Below are positions 9,783 to 20,157 of a stretch of DNA of 64,000 nt, in pieces. The position numbers and the translations under genes were made by a program. Each line of letters begins with the position of its first letter. The first letter of the stretch is position 1. The notes below the pieces were generated by a model. The model had not been told where the DNA came from. It searched no databases and saw only the letters and a program-made list of their open reading frames with translations. The stretch lies in the NCBI GenBank assembly GCA_010093605.1, contig MU004191.1, forward strand, positions 171,112 to 235,111, written 5' to 3'. This DNA is from Lophium mytilinum. Lineage: Eukaryota > Ascomycota > Dothideomycetes > Mytilinidiales > Mytilinidiaceae.

Positions 9783-10316
9783 GATGAGTGATGTTTCGAA
9801 TGTCTAGATCGTTTGGAGTACTCTTTGCTGCTAATAAAGAAACCGATCGAAGACTTCCAGCTCGGAGGGACGAGGACTGCAGACAGCTCGGCCACGGGGC
9901 CATCCCGAACTCGGAAGCTCCAAGTCCCGTCGCAGGAATAGATGGGCCATCTTGTGGAGCAGATGGGGCGCCTCGTTGGCAGATATCCGGGTGCGAGTCT
10001 CAAAGGCCGGTTGATGGCGACCGTAAGATTAGGTCGGGTCTGACCGGGGTTTTCTTTCGCTTCTCAACCGGCGTTTCGCTCCACCACTCCTGTCGCCCTT
10101 GACAACATCCGACACCCTATCTACATCCATCGTCTGAGTCTTGGAGCATCCCTGAGCTCAATGAAAGAATCGCCGCGTTTACCTCGTCGTGCTAACTCGA
10201 ACATTGCGCTGCGATGATAAGGACCGTCGTGATGGGTTCTATATGTAGGGCGACGATGTCAACGGGGAAAGCATCCTTGAAAGTCATCATCGACCAGCAT
10301 CATTCTATCATCAATA
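9783..10316. promoter_or_regulatory. Bidirectional promoter, aminotransferase / MFS carrier
   Basis: A 534-bp divergent intergenic region. It holds an inverted dyad CGG-N6-CCG at 10035-10046 (part of GGTCGGGTCTGACCGG), the classic layout of a Zn2Cys6 dimer site. Further CCGG/CGG triplets lie between 10010 and 10075. Because two Zn2Cys6 genes sit in the same cluster, control of both divergent genes by one of them is plausible; this is inference. Confidence 0.45.
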
Positions 10317-12005
10317 ATGTCTTCAGCCGTTAAGAAGGCTCCGTCACTCGCACACGTCAATACTATCGATCGAGAGAAGGGTGAGTCACTCGTCGATCGC
10401 CATGCGGATTTGGGACTTCAGCATCTGGCCAAGCATGGTCGTGTCGAATACACCGTCGAGGAAGAGAATGCCGTACGATGGAAAATCGATCTCTGTTTGA
10501 TGCCAATTGTAGGTCCACATCATTGCTATTGAAGACTAGAAGCCAATATTACCAGTTGGCCATCACTTTTGGGCTCCAATACTTGGACAAAGTCACCATC
10601 AGTTACGCTGCAGTCTACGGTATGCGCAAAGATCTGCATCTGGTTGGCACGCAATACTCATGGGCCAATTCCATCTTCTATTTCGGGTACCTTGTTGGAG
10701 AGATTCCTTCCAACTATCTCATGCAAAAACTCCCCATCGGTAAATTTGCATCCGTCAACCTCCTCATCTGGGGCGTATTGGTCATGCTCTGCGCTGTGTG
10801 TAAGAACTTTGCTGGTCTTGCCACTGTCCGCTTTCTGATGGGTATTTTTGAGTCTTGTATTGGCCCTTGCTGGGTCACTATCACAGCTATGTTCTACAAG
10901 GGACAGGAACAAGGAACCAGGTGCACAGCGTGGTACTTTATGGTCGGAGTTGCTGCTATTGTGGGTGGCCTCTTATCGTATGGCATTGGCCATGTTGACT
11001 CCGTCGCAGTCGATCAATGGCAACTCGTTGTAAGTACTCGAGATCTTGGATCAGACTTCGAAACATCTTGAGCTGATTTGCTTAGTTTTTGATCTGCGGT
11101 GGCTTCACCGTTGCGTGGGCTGTAATTGTATTCTTGTTTTTGCCTGACTCTCCACTTAACGCCAAATTCCTTAATGAGCGGGAGAGATCGATCGCGGTTG
11201 AACGTCTGCGGAACAACCGGACTGGTATCAAGACGTCGCAATTTAAATGGCATCAGGTCCAAGAAGGTTTGTTGCGCGACAAAACTTTTCAAAACACTTC
11301 TGACATTCGATAGCTCTGCGAGATCCTCAAGTATGGATGATCACCCTCTGGGCAGGGATCAGCAATATTTGCAACATCGGAGGATCTTTCCTTCCTCTCA
11401 TCATCCAGGAGATGGGGTTTTCAGGCATCACCACAACGCTTTTGACTCTGCCGGTAGGCGGAACGGAGTGTGTTGCAATGATTGTTGCAGGGGGTGCATC
11501 ATGGTACTTCACCAACGGCAGATCTATCATTATGTTTGTGGTCGCACTCCCAACGCTCGTTGGCACGATTTTACTTCAAGCCCTCCCACAATCCGCAACT
11601 TGGGGACGCTGTGTCGGTGTATGGTTTCTCCTTTGCGTGCCTGCATCGTACGCTATCCTTCTTAGTCTCATATCTTCCAACATCGCCGGTTTCTCTAAGA
11701 AAATCACCACGACTTTCCTGGTATTTGTCAGCTTCTGCGTCGGCAACATTGTCAGTCCGCAGTTGTTTCTCACCTCGGAGGCGCCGCACTATGGTACTGG
11801 ATGTCGGGCGATGCTGGTGGCCATCTGCCTATGCCAGGCACTCTCGGTCGGGCTTGGATGCTATTACTGGTTTGAGAACAAGAAGAGAGACAAGCTTTTG
11901 GCGGAAGCGCCTGTCGAGGCCGTCAATGCGGCTTCAGTAGAGGATGAGGAGTTCTTAGATAGGACTGACATGGAGGACGCGCTGAAGTTCCGATACAGAT
12001 GGTAG
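10317..12005 (+). CDS. MFS transporter, DAL5-type (anion:cation symporter family)
   Basis: Four exons: 10317-10508, 10556-11029, 11086-11266 and 11314-12005, giving 512 residues. The introns are 47, 56 and 47 nt. The last one hides an in-frame stop, and removing it yields HQVQEALRDPQVW, a conserved stretch of this family. Typical motifs are LQYLDKVTISYAAVYGM in TM1, YFGYLVGEIPSNYLMQ, the RFLMGIFESCIGPCW region and a large central loop with LNERERSIAVERLRNNRTG before TM7. About 12 TM segments are expected, with both ends cytosolic. Relatives (Dal5, Tna1, Vht1, Seo1-like) import allantoate, nicotinate, vitamins and other organic anions with protons. Divergent pairing with the aminotransferase suggests uptake of the cluster's substrate, though export cannot be ruled out. 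Confidence 0.92.
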
Positions 12006-12273
12006 CTCTGCGGGACTTCGCAGAAGCCCGCACCGACGCCTTTAGCGCTGCAACTTAGATCAACATTCTCATGCTACTGCTATACATACTTCAATGCATT
12101 AGGCATCTAAAACACCACGTGAATCTCTTTGCGCTACGAATCAACACCATCAGTTCATCATTTCTAGGATATTCCAATACATCGCGAAACTTTTCCCCGG
12201 TTTCGTATTGCTAGCTTAAGCATACTATAGGCATTGGACTAGCCCCATCTTGAACGCCCAGGCGATGTCCTCC

Positions 12274-13070
12274 TCACCAGGGGTAGATGCCATCCTTCTG
12301 AACAAAGAGACCTGCGTCTGCATCGCGCTTTCCTTCGATGATACTCAGAACGAGCTCCCCAGAGACCTTTGGATCCTCAGCTTTGCCGAAAGCGCCTCCG
12401 TTCCTTGCCTCCTCGCTCTTACCACGGAGATTGGAGATCACAAACCCTGGGCACATGGCAAACGATTTGAGACCCTTCGACTTATACACTGCCCATTCTC
12501 GTGCCATGACCATGTTGAGTGCAGCCTTACTAGTGCAATAAGCATCGGCGCCTGGGAAATCAGGGCCGCTAGCACCCCCCGCCATTGCGATTGATCCAAG
12601 TCCGGAGCTGATGTAGATCGAATATGGTTTCTCTGCCTTCAGCAGCAGCGGCCTGAAGGCTTCGGCTACCATCGCAGGCCCGACGACGTTGGTCTCTAAG
12701 ACTGCTTGGAAGCGAGTCTTCAGGTCTGGATCTCTGTTACCGATGCCGGCGTTGTTGACGAGGACATCCAGGGTTCCGAATTTGTCGCTGACGAGCTCGG
12801 CGGCTTGCTCAATCGATTTCTGATCAGTGACATCGAGATGGATGGTGGATAAGGTGCCCTTTATTCCGGTTGCTTCGATCTCTGACTTGGCGTTTTCTGC
12901 GTTTTCGAGAGAGCGGCAAGCCATGATGATGTGGAAGTTCTCTGATGCACTGGCTAGGACTTTGGCCGTAGCGTAGCCGACGCCAGAATTGGCACCTGAT
13001 TCATATAAGACCATGTTGATAGTTCAAGTCTCTGGGACTCACCGGTAATGAGAACTGTTGTTGGAGCCAT
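12274..13070 (-). CDS. Short-chain dehydrogenase/reductase
   Basis: Two exons: 13070-13043 (28 nt) and 12995-12274, with a 47-nt intron, giving 249 residues. The tiny first exon supplies the start of the cofactor motif: MAPTTVLITG joins ANSGVG, so the GxxxGxG is split by the intron at residue 10. Other marks are NNAG (90-93), Ser139/140 in YISSGLGS and Tyr162/Lys166 in YCTSK. ACRS after the second strand (residues 35-38) puts Arg where NADP(H) binders often have it. The reaction is oxidation or reduction of an alcohol/carbonyl, substrate unknown. It sits tail to tail with the MFS carrier and is divergent from the first Zn2Cys6 gene. In a cluster model it could process the oxo product of the aminotransferase. 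Confidence 0.9.
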
Positions 13071-13708
13071 CTTGGTACCGCTCAGAAGACAATTCAATTA
13101 AGGGATGTTGATAAAGCTTGATAGATTAGAAAACAGGATGAGTTGAGTGATGAGCTGGTTGACCTTTCACGAGATGGACGGAGTGCATTTATAGCTGAAC
13201 GGCCCCGTTCTATCTCCCGATCTCCGTCCATTTCTTAGTACATATCGTCATAGGACAGTTCGCCTTGTGGATAACTCGGACAGGGACTAAACTATTTCGG
13301 GAGCTACTCGCTACGGGATGAAACTACATTACGCTTACCGAGACGGTGAGCATTTTCGGAAAGATCATAAATCATCGAGTAGAGAGAGGCCTTTCCGCCT
13401 CTGGTGTTACACACATCAGTACGGATATATAGCAAACTCCGGGGAAGAGACTCATGCTAGCGATGGCACTAAATATACCAGGCGCTAAACCGACTCTGGC
13501 GATACTCGCGGCGCAGGGACGTGCACGTCACTAGTTGGACGAATAAGAACGCCGGCGGAGTTAAGCACTCAAGCCCAACTCGCAGGTATCCTCATCTCCT
13601 AGACTTACTCCATCAAAGCCATCACAAGTAGAACATCGTCTTAACGAGCGAACGACCGAGTTTGCCCTCTTTCGAACGAGCGACGCGCACAAATCCTGCC
13701 TAGGCATC
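13071..13708. promoter_or_regulatory. Bidirectional promoter, SDR / Zn2Cys6 regulator
   Basis: A 638-bp divergent region. A TATAAAT box for the minus-strand SDR lies at 13187-13193, about 117 nt before its ATG. Just upstream is a near-perfect inverted repeat, GAACGG-CC-CCGTTC at 13197-13210, that is CGG-N2-CCG. Its place next to a TATA box in a cluster with Zn2Cys6 genes makes it a candidate operator. Confidence 0.45.
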
Positions 13709-15331
13709 ATGCCGTTCCCAAGCGCTGGGTGCCAGCCATGTAGGGCCCGACGGCTCAAGGCTAGTCGACCCCGTAATATGATTGAAGACTTCTGACCTTG
13801 ACTGTAGTGCGACGAGGCCCAGCCCGTGTGCCAGAGGTGTGCAAAATCCCGGCGAATCTGCGATGGGCGACAAGCTTTCATAGTGCATACGGAAAACCCT
13901 TACGCTAGCGGCCAGAAAAAGCGTCCCAGAGGACCACGATCAACTCGCAAAAGCGAGCCAGCAACCACTCTGCATGCCCTTCTCCCGCGTCAGCCTTTAG
14001 ACCTGCAGGCCGAAGCCGTTGTGTACTACGTACGTTTCTATCTGCATAGCCCAAAGGATGCCCTGCCACTTCTAAGTGCACACTGTGCGCCGAGTGATCT
14101 GCAACCTGGGCGAACATTACAGATAGAGTGTCAGTTGGTGAACCTCGCCATTTCGTCAATAGCGCTAGCTTTATTTTCACGAACCCAGCAATGCCCGCAA
14201 GCAGGCGTCCAAGCAGCAGCTCAGTATCAGAAACTGCTCCAGCTGCTTCAGCTAACTCTCATTTCTTTGAACCAAAACAACATCGAGTCCTGTCTACTTG
14301 CAATCTCTCACATGGGTCTCTATGAGAACGCTATCTACCGACCTCAAAAGCAGGGAAATGCCTCATTATCTATGGCCTTGCCGAGCATGCCCCACGATGA
14401 AGGGGCATTGGTCTTATTGAAGTTCTGGAAAGAACACTTGAGTCTCAGACAGCCTGCGACCAATGTCGTAAAGACGATCAGACGTGAGGCAATCAAGCAC
14501 GCTTTGCTTGGAAAAGTTGCCCTACCAGAGTGGATGAAAGACGGCGCGGCTTTCGGCGAAGACGGCCTCGCGCTCGAATACGACACCATACTTATACGTA
14601 TTGCCAGTGTTCGGCAGAGACTTTCCGCTCTATTTCAGTACAAATCTAGCCGTCAGCCAGATGCAAAGGAGCTTGCAGGATTAGCAGAGCCCCTCAATCA
14701 AGAGGCTCAAGATATAGACCAAGCACTGCAGGACTGGAGAATGAATTTCCCGAACGCGTGGTCCTATACTCGACATCGATTACCTACTCATCGACTTTGG
14801 CCTAAAACTAGCTTCTTTTCTCCAGAAGTCTCTGTCTACCGGAGACTCGAAGATGCTGCGGTGTGGGCTCGGTACTTCTCCAGCAGAATGCTTGTCCTCA
14901 GTACACGGTTAAGCATCCTTCAGAATATCGAAGTGAATCCGGATAGCCTGCAACATGAACAAAGTTCGGGCTGCCGTTTCAAGCTACAAGCTACGGCTGC
15001 TTCTCTAGCATCTACCGTACCGTTTTGCCTCGAACGGTTCAAGTTCGCGAATGGTCCCGACTTGGCCGATCAAGATATTACTCTAAACAAAAGCGAGATC
15101 ACGACCAACCCTTATGCAGCGGGGTTGGTAACGAATCCGCTTGTCACTGCATCAAGCATCGTCAGTCATTTACCCAAGGAGCAGAAATCGTGGTTCCAGA
15201 GCCAGCTCGCACAGCTTGGAAGAGTCTCGGGCTTCGGGATTTTCGAAATCGCCACCACCGAGCGGTGGTCGGACCTTGTGCAGAGATGTGACGAGATCAA
15301 CGGAATTCATTGCGTGAAAAAATCTACATGA
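13709..15331 (+). CDS. Zn2Cys6 transcription factor (cluster regulator candidate)
   Basis: Two exons: 13709-13759 and 13808-15331, giving 524 residues. The N-terminal zinc cluster is perfect, C-x2-C-x6-C-x6-C-x2-C-x6-C: CQPCRARRLKC at residues 8-18 followed by CQRCAKSRRIC. The intron falls exactly inside it, between LK and the third Cys. To keep the frame the donor must be GC (AAG/GCTAGT) with acceptor tgtag, a GC-AG intron of 48 nt. The remainder lacks obvious motifs and fits the loosely conserved fungal regulator middle-homology region with helical LLQLLQLTLISL-type segments. It would bind CGG-containing DNA in the nucleus. Its stop overlaps the convergent carboxylesterase coding end by 8 nt. 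It is likely a local activator of the cluster. Confidence 0.88.
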
Positions 15332-17072
15332 CTTTCATGGCTGTCTCAGCATCTGCGTTCTCAATCTGTGTCCCGACACCTCCGCTTGCTAAACCTGTCC
15401 TTCGAGTTAAGAGCTCACTTCTCCTGATGCACAGCTCGACACTGAGATCCGCGAGATCCTTGATGAGATCTAGCTCATGCAGCCGGTCCCAGATTTCATA
15501 CCCTCGCCCCTCGTCCTCCTCGCGAGTCATCATCTTCGCCCCACTCTCCTTGATCACCATCCACCGGTTCTTGTCATCAAACCTTTCCCAAGGCGCTTCG
15601 CCATTCGCAAACTTTATCCACGCCTCAACCATGACCTCTCCGATCTTTTGATGTCCTTTAGGCAACGTATGCTTCAACACAGACCAGATAAGCACATTGT
15701 CAAATGAGTGGTGTGCCATTCCACCCCACGCATTGTCATATGGCGAAGGAACGTCAAAATGCCACGCATACACACCCGGAGATGCCAACTCAGCGAAATA
15801 GTTCAGAACAGAGTACATTCCATGGCTTGTGAATCGTTCCAAAGCAGTAAATGTCTCCGCCGGCGTCGAACCTTCAGAAATACCGTACAAATCTGCAATC
15901 ACCTTTGCCTTTTCAGCGCCGAGGTAGGACTCCATCTTTCGGAGAAGAAGGGGTGCTGTAGGCGTCGAAAGATCTGCATCTTTGGCCATTGGCGTTGCAG
16001 ATAGGTTATCCCACGCTTTGTTCCAGATGATACACTCGTTAATGCAGTCGCCCAACATGATCCTCGGACACCATTCGGGGATTTTAAATTGGTTGTATTG
16101 CGCATAAGTGGGAATACCGCCGGGTATGAGCACGTTGTCATCGCATAATCCCATCGTGATGACTGGCGTGATGAAAACGGGGACCATCGCCGCAGTAACA
16201 TCCGCCGTATTGACAGCGAGGAGTTGCTTGACTCTTTCGGTAGGCGGAAGGTCCAGACTGATTCCTAGCTCAAGGAGCATGTTCTCATAGCAGATTTGAT
16301 ATTCGTCAATTGACATGACTCCACATAGTCGAATCAAACCGGACTGTAGAATAGCAGACGAGAAAAGCGCTTCATCTCGGAGAAGGTGCGTGTGAACTGA
16401 AACTCCCCCAGCGCTTTGGCCGAAGAGCGTCACTTGTTCTGGGTCGCCACCAAAGCCGGCGATGTATTGCTGGATCCATCGCAATGCTAGAACTTGGTCC
16501 CAGATACCGTAGTTGCCGACTCCAGACTCTCTGTGCTGCTTGTTGTATGCCTCTAGGTCGTGGCCCGCGAGGAATCCATAGACGCCGAGGCGGTAGTTCA
16601 ACGTGATAATGATGGTCGGTCTAGCGAGCACGTTGGCCGAAGCATCGGCGAGAATCCGACCGTCATAAATCGGCGAAGAACCCATCGCATACACGAATGC
16701 GCCGCCGTGCAAGAAGACCATGACAGGTAGTTTTGATCCATTTTGAGCGGGCAGTCTAGGTACTGAGATATTGAGGTTGAGGCAGTTGAATTCGTCCGCG
16801 GTTGGCATCTGAAGCCATGGTCTTGCGGCCGAGGGGATTGGATAGAAGTCTCGGGGTGGTTGTGGACAATATGGTCCTAGTTTCGTGCCGTCGTGCTCGC
16901 CGTTTGTCCATGCTGGCGAAGGAATTGATCTCCGGAAGCGTCCTGGAATACTTGCGTAGGGAATTCCGAGATATTGACTTGTTGAGTCGTTGTAAGAAAT
17001 GCCTTTAATTTTCCCTAGACCTGGGATCTGGGTATCGACAGTGTCGACTTTGGGGATCTCGTCGGATTTCAT
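15324..17072 (-). CDS. Type B carboxylesterase
   Basis: A single exon of 582 residues with an alpha/beta-hydrolase (COesterase) pattern throughout: LGIPYA near residue 35, the EFNCLNLNI block at 94-102, the oxyanion-hole HGGAF at 122-126 and the nucleophile elbow GQSAGG with Ser220. Near the end, GGMAHHSFDNVL supplies the likely catalytic His. There is no signal peptide (the protein starts MKSDEIPKVDTV), unlike many fungal secreted relatives, so it probably acts inside the cell on an imported ester. It is transcribed divergently from the second Zn2Cys6 gene and convergently, with an 8-nt coding overlap, to the first. In the cluster it would free the acid and alcohol parts of the substrate before transamination. 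The substrate is not predictable. Confidence 0.93.
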   Translation of the reverse strand: MKSDEIPKVDTVDTQIPGLGKIKGISYNDSTSQYLGIPYASIPGRFRRSIPSPAWTNGEHDGTKLGPYCPQPPRDFYPIPSAARPWLQMPTADEFNCLNLNISVPRLPAQNGSKLPVMVFLHGGAFVYAMGSSPIYDGRILADASANVLARPTIIITLNYRLGVYGFLAGHDLEAYNKQHRESGVGNYGIWDQVLALRWIQQYIAGFGGDPEQVTLFGQSAGGVSVHTHLLRDEALFSSAILQSGLIRLCGVMSIDEYQICYENMLLELGISLDLPPTERVKQLLAVNTADVTAAMVPVFITPVITMGLCDDNVLIPGGIPTYAQYNQFKIPEWCPRIMLGDCINECIIWNKAWDNLSATPMAKDADLSTPTAPLLLRKMESYLGAEKAKVIADLYGISEGSTPAETFTALERFTSHGMYSVLNYFAELASPGVYAWHFDVPSPYDNAWGGMAHHSFDNVLIWSVLKHTLPKGHQKIGEVMVEAWIKFANGEAPWERFDDKNRWMVIKESGAKMMTREEDEGRGYEIWDRLHELDLIKDLADLSVELCIRRSELLTRRTGLASGGVGTQIENADAETAMKVM

Positions 17073-17518
17073 GTCTCAGATTAATGATTATTCGTAGAGC
17101 TTTGGGACAATATGAGTTCGATGTTAGAAGTCAGAGCTTTTCTTAAGTCGTGATCCCCAGTCCCTAACGCTGCAAGCACGATTGGAGCTTGGTATACTCA
17201 TCAGAGGCATGGTCGGGCTCAAAGGCCCGCACGCGTCGGCCCTGGAAAGATAGTGAATGTAAGAGGGTGGTTACGTCGGAGACAAACCCCGCCCCTGACT
17301 CTAATCCCTCCAGAATTCAGATAGCATCTCGCACGGCCTATCAGTGGAGATATGCTAGCGTCCGAACAACCGGCAACAAAAGCCGGTGAAGCCCCACCGT
17401 CAAACCCGAACATATCCATCTCAGACGGCAACAACATCGCCGGCAATGAATATGGGTTTCGATAGGAGTAAGCACAGCATAGCTTGATAATAGGGCCGGA
17501 ACCCGTGTCTGATACAGG
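17073..17518. promoter_or_regulatory. Bidirectional promoter, carboxylesterase / second Zn2Cys6 gene
   Basis: A 446-bp divergent region. It contains an inverted dyad CGGGC-TCAAAG-GCCCG at 17214-17229 (CGG-N10-CCG), about 142 nt before the esterase ATG and 290 nt before the regulator ATG. This would suit a Zn2Cys6 dimer and possible autoregulation; this is inference. Confidence 0.45.
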
Positions 17519-19645
17519 ATGGTACGTACGGCGATCGCGTGTGCTTGGTGCAGGTACGTGAAAGAGGAGCCGGAATTTCCTGAGGTATTTCGCACGTGAC
17601 CTTGAAATCTGCAATTCGCGAAGTGCAACTCTAATGAATGCTAAATGAGAATAGGAGATCTAAGATCAAGTGCATACATCAAGGAGAACCGCCATGTCGG
17701 AATTGTTTGAGGAATGGACGGACATCTCCAGGAGACTGCATCTTGTCCGGACCCATACACGCCATCAGGAGGAAGCGCTACAGAACCCCTGTGCTATCCC
17801 ATACGCCAACAAGTGTCGAGACCACCCATGAAGAGGGAGGTATTGATGCGCAAGACGCGACATGTACCTCGAATGTGTTGTCTCCCATCAACCCAAACGG
17901 TGGGGTCATCAACACGTTCAATGCTGCGTCGAGAACCGATATTCTTGACGCTGCGTCGAAATTCCATTCAAAATTCCCCGAGTTGAGCTTCTTACATCTG
18001 GGAACTTTCGATCTTGACTCCGAAGAGACTGGGAATGTCCTGTTTAAGGCTGCACTGCTGGCGCTGTGCTCAACCCGTCCAGATGTACACGCGAAGTACG
18101 TCAAATCCGCGCTCTCCAAAGTACTATTAGAACCACCAAGACTAGTCACAGTGCAGACTCTTCTCATACTTGCTATGTACGAATGGGGAGATGGAAGGGG
18201 ATATGACGCATGGATGACCACTGGAACCGCAATTAGGATGATGCAATCCCTAGAGGCCATGAGAGGACCAATTCAACCCAATGAGTTGGAAGAAGAGATC
18301 TACAACCGTACTTTCTGGAGCTGTTTCATTATGGATCGACTCGTTCTCTGTGGAAAATGTCAGCCATTTACTCTTCCCCTGGACCAGATGAGCATTCATC
18401 TGCCTATTGGAGATCAAGACTTTGCGTTTGGGCAATGTTCGAGTCCGCGAATTTACATCAGCCATGTCCGCGGAGACCTGTGTAATACCATCGAGTACAG
18501 CTACAGCATGTTAGTCAGGGGCTTCGATATTTGGGCCCGCATCCTGAAGTGGATTGTTAATGGCGGGAGGCGGCAACCCGGCATGACGGTCCTCGCCAAC
18601 TGTCCCTGGATGGCTGGATCGCCTTGGAAAGATCTATACGATGAGTTGGATGATTGGAGACAGCAGCAGCACCAGCGAATGAAGTATCCCGAAGTTCAAA
18701 TTGCTGGCCATGTATCACTTGGCCATGGAGAGCAATTTGCATTCATCAACTTGGTCTACTTTATCAGGTAAGCTCGATACTGTCAATCCTCAGGCTTGAC
18801 TAAATGTTGTAGTATTCTATTTCTTAGCCGGGAATATATCCCGTTTCTTCCAAAGCCTGAGTCGGAACCCGAGGGTCCAATTGATCCGCCGCACCTAGAA
18901 TCTGCTGCTCCTGCTGGCTGGTGGGCGGAGCGGGCTGATCAGCTCTTTAGCTCCGCGGCACACATTACGAATCTACTCCATCAGCTTGACGATCTTAACA
19001 CGTCGCTGTTGACGCCTTTCTCCGGATTTTGTGCCTTTTCTGCAGCCATCATGAATGCCTATGTGTCGAGCTTCCCGCGAATGAACTACGGGAAGTGTAT
19101 TCCATTCTCAAAGAAATTGCTAGATGTCAATATCCAGTGGCTGTCGCGCTTCAAGGATGTCTGGAAGATGGGAAATGGATGGGTACGTAATTGGCTCGCG
19201 TTGAGAGACACTACTAAGTTCTAAGCAGCTGAAAACGACGATACATGCTCAAAATCTCTATATCAAAGCTAGTAGAGATCACCAGCGTTTCCAAGGTAAA
19301 ACGCGAGTGGACTTCGAAGCTTTAGAAGCCTCGATTCATGATTCTTCGGGAGTCTCGCCTATTCACGAGGACGACACTCGGATTGTAGAAACAGAAAACC
19401 ATGGGATACAGGGCAGTAGTGCAGGCCATGAAACGGAGGCAGCACTTGGCTTGCAGCAACTATCTCATTCAAATAACGATCCACAACAATCTTTACAGTC
19501 TCCAGAAGATATGTACTTTCCGCACGAGATTTCCATATTCAACCAATGGAATCAGGTATGGCCGCTCTGGGGTGAACAGCAATCTGGGCCATTAGCAATT
19601 GGAGGTTTCAATCTTGACTACAATCTCGAAATTCCGGGTCTTTAA
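17519..19645 (+). CDS. Zn2Cys6 transcription factor with fungal-specific TF domain
   Basis: Four exons: 17519-17553, 17655-18767, 18813-19182 and 19229-19645, giving 644 residues. The first exon (35 nt) encodes MVRTAIACAWC, and the following 101-nt intron splits an Arg codon inside the zinc cluster. Joined, the cluster reads CAWCRRSKIKC, then C-x2-C and a final Cys after LRNGRTSPGD, which is nine residues and longer than usual. An in-frame TGA just before 17519 supports this start. The middle (about 110-400) matches the fungal transcription-factor homology region: LLALCSTRPD, LVTVQTLLILAMYEWGDG, AIRMMQSLEAM, EEEIYNRTFWSCFIMDRL. The C-terminus is Gln/Ser-rich, as activation regions often are. 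It is a nuclear DNA-binding regulator, probably of the adjoining esterase gene. Confidence 0.92.
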
Positions 19646-20157
19646 ACTTGTGTCGACTGCTCAGCAAACAGTCCCGAGAAGTCATTGAGTATCATCCGGC
19701 ACAGTGCATTCGCAAAGTTGCAAACAGATCTCTTTCTAAGACCCAAGGTACAAGGCGCATCAAAATCGAGTCAACGATGAGGCCAAATCCTGCGTTTTTC
19801 CCTCGCAATTTTCACGAGAACAGACTTGGCTATGGATGCATTCGCATTTCCTTCACGACTGGCTGAAGATACGACAAGTGGGCCTTCGCTATGTAGTCCC
19901 GGGAAACAGAACTCTTTGGGAACCGCCTAGCGCCAGATGCACAGTCCATCCTTCAAATCCCAGTTACAAGGTTGTGGTCGCGGCTGAAGATAGGGTCTGG
20001 CTTAGGGAACCGGCATGCCTATCTATACCATTCACGAAGCTCATCTTCGAAATTACGCATGCTCATTTCAATCGGTACATATCACAAGCATTCAACATGG
20101 CATCTCTTTCGATGAAACAGTCCACATACGCCGTCTTGCGTCATTCAACCCGTCATC
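19646..20157. other. Intergenic gap, nothing recognised
   Basis: About 510 bp between the second Zn2Cys6 gene and the truncated carboxylesterase. Short overlapping frames have no recognisable product. It should carry the old promoter of the esterase remnant. Confidence 0.5.

Noticed and set aside
8310-17072. Calling the cluster a fumonisin-degradation locus
   Set aside because: Only the enzyme classes match. Class III aminotransferases and type B esterases are broad families, so the substrate cannot be named from sequence.
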